Below, piece by piece: positions 7,454 to 12,355 of a stretch of 12,355 bases of DNA; within the stretch, counting starts at the first letter, position 1; each line of letters starts with the position of its first letter. The translations under genes were made by a program, and so were the position numbers. The DNA is from CAYMTN01 sp964393335 (GTDB lineage Bacteria > Chloroflexota > Anaerolineae > Aggregatilineales > Aggregatilineaceae): NCBI GenBank assembly GCA_964393335.1, contig CAYMTN010000166.1, positions 1 through 12,355 on the forward strand. The letters are read 5' to 3'. Under the pieces are notes generated by a model. The model ran no database searches and had not been told where the DNA came from. It worked only from the letters and a program-made list of their open reading frames with translations.

Positions 7454-8956
7454 TTACCCCCGCGCGCGCCACCGCCAATTGGACTGGCGGCGGTTCGGGG
7501 CAGACGATACGAATTGCAGCGCCTGCTGGCGCTGTTGGTGCTCGACCAGCGTCGCCAGGATCGCCGCTGCTTCGGCCTGGTCGCCCATCCCGTCTTCGCC
7601 CTGCATGTGCATGTACTGCTCGACAAAATTCGTATCGTAGCGCCCGGCCAAAAAACGCGTGCTGTCGATCAATTTTTGGTGGAACGGCAGGTTCGTCTTC
7701 AACCCCATGATCTTGTATTCAGACAGCGCGCGCCGCATGCGCAGCAGCGCTTCGCCGCGTGTTTCGCCCCACGCGATCAGCTTGGCCAACATCGAGTCGT
7801 AATACGGCGTGACCGCATACCCGGCGTAAATGCCGCTGTCCAGCCGGACGCCCGGCCCGGTCGGCGCGATGTGGACCGTCACCTGCCCCACCGATGGCAG
7901 GAAGTTGTTATACGGGTCCTCGGCGTTGATGCGGCACTCGACCGCCCACCCGGAAAAGTTCGCGCCGTCAGCCGGCCCCATGCGCCGCCCGCGCGCGATA
8001 CGAATCTGCTCTTTGACCATGTCCACGCCGGTGACCAGTTCGGTCACCGGGTGCTCCACCTGGAGCCGCGTGTTCATCTCCAGAAAATAGAAGTTTTTAT
8101 CCGGATCGACCAGAAACTCGACCGTGCCCGCGTTAACGTAGTCCACTGCCTGCGCCGCGCGAATGGCGGCCTCGCCCATGTGCGCGCGCAGGTTGTCATC
8201 CATGAACGGGCTGGGCGACTCCTCGAATAGTTTCTGGTGGCGGCGCTGGATGCTGCATTCACGCTCACCCAGATGTATCGTATTGCCGTGCATATCGGCC
8301 AGCACCTGAAACTCGATGTGCCGCGCCCCGTCGAGCAGCCTTTCGAGGTAGACGGTGCCGTCCCCGAACGCGGCTTCGGCCTCGCGGTGCGCCGACGCGA
8401 GCGCCGCGTCAAGCTGCGCAGGATCGCGCACGGTGCGCATACCCTTGCCGCCGCCGCCCGCTGCCGCTTTGACCATCAGCGGAAAGCCGACCTTGCCCGC
8501 CGCATAACGCAGCGCGCCATCGTTCAGCCCCGGCTCGGTGCCGGGCACAACCGGTACCCCGGCCTTCTGCATGATCTCACGCGCGGCGAGTTTGTCGCCC
8601 ATTTTGCTGATCGCCAGCGGTGACGGCCCGATGAAAACCAGGCCCGCATCCTGGCACGCCTGCGCAAACTCGGCCCGCTCGCTGAGAAAGCCGTACCCCG
8701 GATGCACGGCATCCGCGCCGGAGCGTTTGGCCACGTCGATCAGCTTGTCGATGTTCAGGTAACTTTCGCGCGGAGCCGGTGCGCCGATGTTAAACGCCTC
8801 GTCGGCGTAACGCACGTGCAGCGCTTCGCGGTCGGCGTCGGAATAGACCGCCACCGTCTGGATTCCGCCCAACTCGCGGCAGGCACGGATGATACGCACG
8901 GCGATCTCGCCGCGATTGGCGACCAACACTTTTCGGATCAGGGCTGTTTCAGTCAT
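7454..8956 (-). CDS. accC: Biotin carboxylase subunit of acetyl/propionyl-CoA carboxylase
   Basis: This 500-residue cytoplasmic enzyme carboxylates carrier-bound biotin using ATP and bicarbonate. Domains in order: N-terminal biotin carboxylase fold with VLVANRGEIAVR (10-21) and VHPGYGFLSE (84-93); ATP-grasp with the glycine loop GGGGKGMR (167-174), ERECSIQRRHQK (231-242) and the metal/catalytic stretch EMNTRLQVEHPVTE (293-306); and the C-terminal domain with AEDP (345-348) and the PYYDSMLAKLI stretch (384-394). All expected catalytic motifs are intact. About 50 residues after the core (450-500) form a helical, Gln/Arg-rich tail, common in non-E. coli AccC/PCC-alpha-like proteins. The ATG at 8956 has only a weak GA-rich ribosome binding site, but the N-terminal fold starts at once. 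The partner carrier protein is at 4608-4111 and a carboxyltransferase C-terminus at 12355-11991, both on this strand. The substrate acyl-CoA cannot be decided from this subunit. Confidence 0.95.
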   Translation of the reverse strand: MTETALIRKVLVANRGEIAVRIIRACRELGGIQTVAVYSDADREALHVRYADEAFNIGAPAPRESYLNIDKLIDVAKRSGADAVHPGYGFLSERAEFAQACQDAGLVFIGPSPLAISKMGDKLAAREIMQKAGVPVVPGTEPGLNDGALRYAAGKVGFPLMVKAAAGGGGKGMRTVRDPAQLDAALASAHREAEAAFGDGTVYLERLLDGARHIEFQVLADMHGNTIHLGERECSIQRRHQKLFEESPSPFMDDNLRAHMGEAAIRAAQAVDYVNAGTVEFLVDPDKNFYFLEMNTRLQVEHPVTELVTGVDMVKEQIRIARGRRMGPADGANFSGWAVECRINAEDPYNNFLPSVGQVTVHIAPTGPGVRLDSGIYAGYAVTPYYDSMLAKLIAWGETRGEALLRMRRALSEYKIMGLKTNLPFHQKLIDSTRFLAGRYDTNFVEQYMHMQGEDGMGDQAEAAAILATLVEHQQRQQALQFVSSAPNRRQSNWRWRARG

Positions 8957-8997
8957 AGACTCATTCTCGCTTCATACGCCAACCAGCAAACGCGCGG

Positions 8998-9387
8998 TTA
9001 CGCCTCGTCGTCAAATAGCCCAAGCTGCGGGTGATCGCGGTACGGCAGGTGCCGCGCCGTGATCCACGCCGGGATGCGGCCTTTCCAGGCCAGCGGGATG
9101 ATGTCGCCCGGTTTCCAGCCATAGCCAGTCACTTGCGCGTGGCAGTTCTGGCACAGGTACACCAGGTTCCGATGCGTGTTGTTGGCGGTGTCATAGTCGA
9201 TGTGGTGCACCGATCCGAGCACGGGCCGCCCGTCGGCATGCCGCGCCGCTACGGCGACGTTGGTGCCGGGCCGGAACGTGATCCCGCACTGCTCGCAGCG
9301 ATGGCGGGCCAGCGTGCGAACCTCACTCTGAATCTGCCCGTCGGTCCATTCCTCCGGGTACGACGGGCCTGTGGTTTTGTTGGACAT
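8998..9387 (-). CDS. Small stand-alone HNH endonuclease-like protein
   Basis: The preferred ATG at 9387 gives 129 residues (MSNKTTG...). The core is a zinc-binding HNH fold: Cys31-x2-Cys34, then VHHIDYD (60-66) with the paired His, Asn70 and Asn74, then LCQNCHAQV (78-86) with Cys79-x2-Cys82-His83. Four cysteines for a structural zinc plus HH...N...H for the catalytic metal match the HNH/McrA-like family, which cuts or nicks DNA. A longer version could start at a TTG at 9402, but AGGAAG is then only 1 nt away; an A8 run lies just before the preferred ATG. The C-terminal part (WKPGDIIPLAWKGRIPAW) has no recognised role. It lies 41 bp before accC. It could be a phage-style or defence-related nuclease; no partner gene shows which. 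Confidence 0.8.
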   Translation of the reverse strand: MSNKTTGPSYPEEWTDGQIQSEVRTLARHRCEQCGITFRPGTNVAVAARHADGRPVLGSVHHIDYDTANNTHRNLVYLCQNCHAQVTGYGWKPGDIIPLAWKGRIPAWITARHLPYRDHPQLGLFDDEA

Positions 9388-9488
9388 CTTTTTTTTCAGC
9401 AAACTTCCTGGCTGGTGACGGACGGATTAAGGACGTCTGGTGATTGGTTCTTGGTAAAACCAAGATCGCGCCTCGGACCACAACCTGC

Positions 9489-9516
9489 CAACCACCATTG
9501 ACTAACGACCAACAAC
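9489..9516. repeat. Four degenerate heptad repeats
   Basis: CAACCAC, CATTGAC, TAACGAC and CAACAAC follow each other in exact 7-nt register. On the minus strand this reads as GTTGTTG GTCGTTA and so on. This low-complexity heptad type is also seen in other filamentous-bacterial genomes. No coding function is evident. Confidence 0.5.
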
Positions 9517-9532
9517 CTATCCGTAAATTGCC

Positions 9533-9572
9533 GGGCGCAGGCGAACCTGCGGTTCGTCAGCAGCGCCCCTAC
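9533..9572 (-). repeat. GTAGGGGCGC-type palindrome
   Basis: On the minus strand GTAGGGGCGC (9572-9563) is closed by GCGCCC (9538-9533). A nested inner stem, CGAACC/GGTTCG, is at about 9556-9551 and 9547-9542. The outer word and layout match the element at 1408-1431 inside the glycosyltransferase gene. Confidence 0.6.
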
Positions 9573-9645
9573 CAAAACCAATCTGTGGATAGATGCCAAT
9601 ACCCTCACCCGCCAAACGACAGGCGGCGCACGTTCCCACAGACCG

Positions 9646-10182
9646 TTACCGCTCCGGCGGGGACCACTCGACTGCCGCGCCCGCCAGCGTATGCCGCTGG
9701 TGGATGTCGCCACAGGCCGAGCGCACATTCAGCGCCAGCGTTTCGCCGGGACGCAGCGCGCGCACGGCGTCCAACGCCGCCGCCCACGCCGCATCCGGGG
9801 CGTGATCGCCGGGCAGCCGCAGCCGCAGCGCCACGTGGCTTTGAATGCGGTAAAAATCCCAGACCCATAACACCTGCAAGCGCCGCGCCGCGTCGTAAGC
9901 GCCCCACACCACCCGCTGCGGCCCCTGCTCCACGCTGGAGAACTCAAGGTCCAGGCACGCCAGCGTAACTCTGTCATCGGCATCGAGCGCCAGCAGTTCC
10001 GCGCAGAGCGCCGCCGGATCAGCCGCAGACGGTGCCGGTTGCCCTGCCGGGTAACGCGGCACGCCGCCGCGCCCGTAACACGCGTAATTACTCGTCGCCA
10101 CCGATTGCAGCAGCGCCGTCGCCTGGACCACCAGCCAGCGCGGCGATCCGGGGGACGCGTCCGTGCTCTGCTCCGTGCTCAC
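9646..10182 (-). CDS. Unrecognised 178-residue protein
   Basis: I do not recognise this family. The protein has no signal peptide or membrane helix. The N-terminal 15 residues are polar, then a helix-like stretch (WLVVQATALLQSVATSNYACYG, 16-37), a Pro/Ala-rich linker (about 43-58), and a mixed core with VTLACLDLEFSSVEQGPQRVVW (72-93), LQVLWVWDFYRIQSHVALRL (102-121) and LALNVRSACGDIHQRHTL (148-165). The alternation suggests a beta-rich cytoplasmic domain. The GTG start overlaps the stop of the upstream small membrane protein in a GTGA junction, with AGGAAGGG 5 nt before it, which strongly supports translation and coupling. GC content is high like the host genes, unlike the restriction-modification pair further upstream. 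It may be a native gene or the last member of that transcript. Confidence 0.65.
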   Translation of the reverse strand: MSTEQSTDASPGSPRWLVVQATALLQSVATSNYACYGRGGVPRYPAGQPAPSAADPAALCAELLALDADDRVTLACLDLEFSSVEQGPQRVVWGAYDAARRLQVLWVWDFYRIQSHVALRLRLPGDHAPDAAWAAALDAVRALRPGETLALNVRSACGDIHQRHTLAGAAVEWSPPER

Positions 10183-10415
10183 GACAACCCTTCCTGGTCC
10201 GGCCCGCCATCCGGCGCGGCATTGAGCCAGTGATTCGCCAGCGAGTCCAGCCCGACGCCGACTGCCACCCCGCCCGCCATCCCGACTGGCAGCCAGTGCG
10301 CGGCCAGCCCAACCAGCGCCCCCACCGCCAGCCCGATCAGAGTCAGCAGGCCGGTGGGCCAGCGCGGGGCCGGGTCTGATGTTGGGGGCGCTCCTGCTGC
10401 CTGATCACGATCCAT
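10179..10415 (-). CDS. Small two-helix membrane protein, unrecognised
   Basis: This 78-residue protein has a polar Pro-rich N-terminus (1-20), two hydrophobic segments (TGLLTLIGLAVGALVGLAAHWL, about 21-42, and VGMAGGVAVGVGLDSLANHWL, about 44-64) and an acidic, Gly/Pro-rich tail. The glycine spacing (GxxxG-like) suits tightly packed helices. The ATG at 10415 lies inside the end of the endonuclease gene (11-nt overlap), and its TGA overlaps the next start by 4 nt. Holin-like or accessory roles are possible but nothing in the sequence decides this. Confidence 0.6.
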   Translation of the reverse strand: MDRDQAAGAPPTSDPAPRWPTGLLTLIGLAVGALVGLAAHWLPVGMAGGVAVGVGLDSLANHWLNAAPDGGPDQEGLS

Positions 10416-10998
10416 CGTTATCGTCTGGCTGTGTCGCCACGCCTAAAATCAACACGGGAATGTCAATATCTGCTACGCCGCGATGTTCCAAGTCCCACAC
10501 AATCTGCTCAAAATAAGAAACCCCTGTTGACATTTCAGCGGCCAGATCTTTGATTGGCACTACTTCGACGCCGACATCAATTTTGTCCAGGTTATGAAAA
10601 ATCGTCATCTTGGCGCACACGTTGTAAACCATGAACGCATATTTGCCGAACTGGATTTCCACGCCAACGCGGTTTCTGACAAAATCCATCTCACGAAAAG
10701 CGCCCTGCAACGATGCCGACGATTCATAGCCGGGGGCGTAATAGCCGGTTGGATAGTCACACCGCACACGCTCCTTGATCCAGCCTTGTGCTTCGAACCG
10801 GGCATCAAACGCCCTGTTCAGCGCCCTGGGACTATAGAGCACTTTTCCGCTCATGGTCTTTTCTTCGCTCGTTTTGGTCCTGCAGGCTGCGGCATCAACC
10901 GTGCTGATAATGGTCTTTATCTCGCCCAGTTCGGCTGCAAAATCGGCCTCCATTACCTCTTTGCCGTTTTTGAAAGAGAAAACTCCCGCAATAATCAT
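10405..10998 (-). CDS. Type II restriction endonuclease, BglII/BstYI family (predicted RGATCY-type target)
   Basis: From the ATG at 10998 this gives 197 residues. The core reads REMDFVRNRVGVEIQFGKYAF, with Asp105, Glu114 and Gln116. The D-x8-E-x-Q spacing and following aromatic strand equal the BglII active site (Asp84, Glu93, Gln95). The N-terminal half, with DAAACRTKTSEEKT (35-48) and VLYSPRALNRAF (53-64), and the C-terminal KIDVGVEVVPIKDL (139-152) and SYFEQIVWDL (161-170), resemble BstYI as I recall it. BstYI cuts R^GATCY, so that or a subset (for example AGATCT) is the predicted target; both the recall and the specificity need a check. The frame extends to a GTG at 11031, but the ATG fits the family length (about 200) and overlaps the methyltransferase stop as ATGA. 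The last 8-10 residues (TQPDDNDGS) go past the family core and may be run-on from recipient DNA. It protects the cell by cutting unmodified foreign DNA. Confidence 0.88.
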   Translation of the reverse strand: MIIAGVFSFKNGKEVMEADFAAELGEIKTIISTVDAAACRTKTSEEKTMSGKVLYSPRALNRAFDARFEAQGWIKERVRCDYPTGYYAPGYESSASLQGAFREMDFVRNRVGVEIQFGKYAFMVYNVCAKMTIFHNLDKIDVGVEVVPIKDLAAEMSTGVSYFEQIVWDLEHRGVADIDIPVLILGVATQPDDNDGS

Positions 10999-11966
10999 GG
11001 GGCCGAGTCTCTCCTGGCATTCGATGTCCACTCGTCAGGAATCTGTGATATTTTTTCCTTGCCGGTGGGTTTGTATACCGGTCTATCCAGTGGACGCAGT
11101 TTCAACGTACCGTTCTCGTACGCGATCAGCCGTTCGCGCGCGAGAGCAACGTATTCGGGTTCTTTTTCACAGCCCACAGCGCGCCGGTCATTCTTGACAG
11201 CCGCGATCAAAGCGGACCCAACGCCAGCATAGGGGTCAAATACCCAATCACCTTCGTTGGTGAGCGCCAATACGCAGCGTTCGACCAGCTCAACCGGATA
11301 CTGACACGGGTGAATCGTCTTTTCAGGATGATTCGATTTCACATTGGGAATATCCCAAAAACACTCTTCCCAGTCCTGCAACACAATCTCCCAGACGTCC
11401 GAAGGATTTTTTCCCTTCGGATTCCCCGAAAATTCCCCTTTGTTCGGCCCCTTATAGTGACGTTTTCCCGGGTATTTGGCCGGTACCCGCACCGGGTCGA
11501 GATTGAACACATACGCGTCACTTTTTGTAAACCAGAGAATCGTCTCATACCGTCCGGAGAAACGCTTTTTTGTGTGCAGCCCGTGACCAAAATGCCAGAT
11601 GATGCGATTCCGTAAGAACAACCCGTGCCGCTTGAAAATCGGATAGTAGAGAATATCGAGCGGGAATACTTCGCCATCCTCAACGAAATTTCCGACCTGC
11701 CAGCACAGACTGCCGTCCGGTTTGAGCACGCGGCATAACTCGGCAATGGTTCCGGCCTGAGTTTCCAGGTACGCTTCGATGGAAACACGGTCTTCATACT
11801 CTTTACCCAGGTTGTACGGTGGAGACGTGACGATCAAACTCATTGTTTCATCGGGCAGTGTAGACAGAAAAACGTTCACATCTCCCTGGTAAAGAACTCT
11901 ATCCGACTGCGGATCAAAGTGATCATCAATCGTCACCTGTGACCCGAACAATGGTAAGTTTTTCAC
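10995..11966 (-). CDS. DNA methyltransferase of the type II restriction-modification pair (beta class, likely N4-cytosine)
   Basis: The preferred start is a GTG at 11966, with GAGGAG 6 nt upstream, giving 323 residues (MKNLPLFGSQ...). An upstream GTG at 11984 has no such site. The catalytic motif IV, IVTSPPYNLGKEYE (TSPPY at residues 47-51), comes first, and the SAM-binding motif I, VFDPYAGVGSALIAA (FDPYAGVGS at 243-251), near the C-terminus; this order defines the beta class. TSPPY rather than DPPY favours N4-methylcytosine, which also fits methylases of the GATC-core group such as M.BamHI and M.BglII. Its role is to protect host sites from the endonuclease encoded next, whose ATG overlaps this stop (ATGA). 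The gene is clearly AT-richer than its neighbours (about 47% GC in a sampled 60-bp line), consistent with recent acquisition. It begins 24 nt after the carboxyltransferase stop. Confidence 0.92.
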   Translation of the reverse strand: MKNLPLFGSQVTIDDHFDPQSDRVLYQGDVNVFLSTLPDETMSLIVTSPPYNLGKEYEDRVSIEAYLETQAGTIAELCRVLKPDGSLCWQVGNFVEDGEVFPLDILYYPIFKRHGLFLRNRIIWHFGHGLHTKKRFSGRYETILWFTKSDAYVFNLDPVRVPAKYPGKRHYKGPNKGEFSGNPKGKNPSDVWEIVLQDWEECFWDIPNVKSNHPEKTIHPCQYPVELVERCVLALTNEGDWVFDPYAGVGSALIAAVKNDRRAVGCEKEPEYVALARERLIAYENGTLKLRPLDRPVYKPTGKEKISQIPDEWTSNARRDSAP

Positions 11967-11972
11967 ACGCGT

Positions 11973-11978
11973 CTCCTC
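11973..11978 (-). promoter_or_regulatory. Ribosome binding site that decides the methyltransferase start
   Basis: GAGGAG on the minus strand ends 6 nt before the GTG at 11966. It lies inside the reading frame if translation began at the GTG at 11984, so it argues for the shorter protein. Confidence 0.65.
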
Positions 11979-11990
11979 AATCACCTTCGC

Positions 11991-12355
11991 TTACAGCGGG
12001 ATATTCCCGTGTTTTTTGGGCGGATTCTCGTCGCGCTTGTTTTGCAGCATCGCCAGCGCGTTGATCAGGCGCGGGCGCGTCTCCGATGGCACGATCACGT
12101 CATCCACGTATCCGCGCGCCGCCGCCACGTAAGGGTTGGCGAACCGGTCGCGGTAATCCTGCACCAGCTCGGCTTTGCGTGCTACCGGATCGTCGGCCTC
12201 GGACAGCTCGCGGCGGAAAATGATGTTCACCGCGCCGTCCGGCCCCATCACCGCGAGTTCGGCAGTCGGCCACGCCAGGTTCAGATCGCTGCGAATGTGC
12301 TTGCTGTTCATGACGCAGTACGCGCCGCCGTAGGCTTTGCGCGTCACGACCGTGA
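11991..12355 (-). CDS. Acyl-CoA carboxylase carboxyltransferase subunit, C-terminal fragment (5' end outside window)
   Basis: The frame enters from the right edge and ends at TAA (11991-11993); the last 121 complete codons are visible and the true start is off the window. The sequence TVVTRKAYGGAYCVMNSKH, then AWPTAELAVMGPDGAVNIIF and the end KKHGNIPL, are typical of the C-terminal carboxyltransferase half of PccB/AccD5-like beta chains. These move the carboxyl group from biotin to an acyl-CoA such as acetyl- or propionyl-CoA. The internal ATG and GTG codons near 12347 are not starts; they sit in the middle of the conserved domain. The expected partners are the biotin carboxylase (8956-7454) and the carrier protein (4608-4111), now separated from it by the restriction-modification block. 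Confidence 0.92.
   Translation of the reverse strand, partial: TVVTRKAYGGAYCVMNSKHIRSDLNLAWPTAELAVMGPDGAVNIIFRRELSEADDPVARKAELVQDYRDRFANPYVAAARGYVDDVIVPSETRPRLINALAMLQNKRDENPPKKHGNIPL

Larger units (their letters stand above)
9442..9583. repeat. 142-bp non-coding segment with inverted-repeat ends, possibly a MITE-like element
   Basis: GATTGGTTCTTGGT (9442-9455) is matched on the other strand by ACCAAAACCAATC (9571-9583), near-perfect inverted ends of 13-14 bp. Between them lie a small hairpin (9450-9464), four heptads (9489-9516) and a palindrome (9533-9572). No open frame lies inside and no clear target duplication was found. It occupies most of the gap upstream of the HNH gene. Confidence 0.45.

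Noticed and set aside
9388..9402. TTG start at 9402 for the HNH protein
   Set aside because: AGGAAG is only 1 nt from it, too close to act as a ribosome binding site; the added LKKK residues are not part of the fold.
9489..9516. Heptad repeats as the start of a CRISPR array
   Set aside because: The units are 7 nt long with no spacers and no cas genes nearby.
10999..11031. GTG start at 11031 for the endonuclease
   Set aside because: It would overlap the methyltransferase by 37 nt; the ATG at 10998 matches family length and gives the ATGA junction.
11991..12347. The 118-codon frame starting at 12347 as a complete small gene
   Set aside because: The frame is open to the window edge and the sequence is the middle and end of a conserved carboxyltransferase domain, so the start is off the window.

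Overview
This is a 12.36 kb stretch of a GC-rich bacterial chromosome, and every recognisable gene lies on the minus strand. Read in transcription order it runs from position 12355 down to 1. The organism is probably a member of the Chloroflexota, of the Anaerolineae type. The reasons are paired multi-pass family-39-type glycosyltransferases with a soluble C-terminal beta-rich part, a split acyl-CoA carboxylase, and dispersed palindromic repeats of the CCTCACCCC...GGGGTGAGG kind. This assignment is inferred from gene style and was not checked by a search.

Layout from high to low coordinates: the C-terminus of an acyl-CoA carboxylase carboxyltransferase subunit (12355-11991); a lower-GC type II restriction-modification pair, made of a beta-class DNA methyltransferase (11966-10995) and a BglII/BstYI-type endonuclease (10998-10405) joined by an ATGA overlap; two small unrecognised genes chained to them by overlaps, a two-helix membrane protein (10415-10179) and a 178-residue protein (10182-9646); a non-coding stretch with inverted-repeat ends, a palindrome and heptad repeats; a small HNH nuclease (9387-8998); biotin carboxylase AccC (8956-7454); a compound palindromic repeat; a Ca2+/H+ antiporter of the CAX family (7280-6207); an exported cyclophilin-type prolyl isomerase with an unrecognised C-terminal half (6097-4748); a second palindromic repeat; the biotin carrier protein (4608-4111); and two translationally coupled membrane glycosyltransferases (3987-2611 and 2618 to beyond the window start).

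The carboxyltransferase, biotin carboxylase and biotin carrier together would form an acetyl/propionyl-CoA-type carboxylase. Here the three parts are separated by the restriction-modification block, the HNH gene, the antiporter and the cyclophilin, although all keep the same orientation. The restriction-modification pair looks acquired: it is AT-richer, contiguous and wedged directly against the carboxyltransferase stop codon.

The most unusual points are four. A copy of the dispersed palindromic repeat, next to a second short palindrome type, lies in frame inside a membrane glycosyltransferase and encodes a charged loop of about 60 residues. The endonuclease keeps the BglII-type D-x8-E-x-Q active-site spacing, which predicts RGATCY or a related target. 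Four genes are linked by consecutive overlaps from the methyltransferase into two unknown genes. A 142-bp element near 9.5 kb has MITE-like inverted ends. No tRNA, rRNA, CRISPR array or transposase gene was seen.
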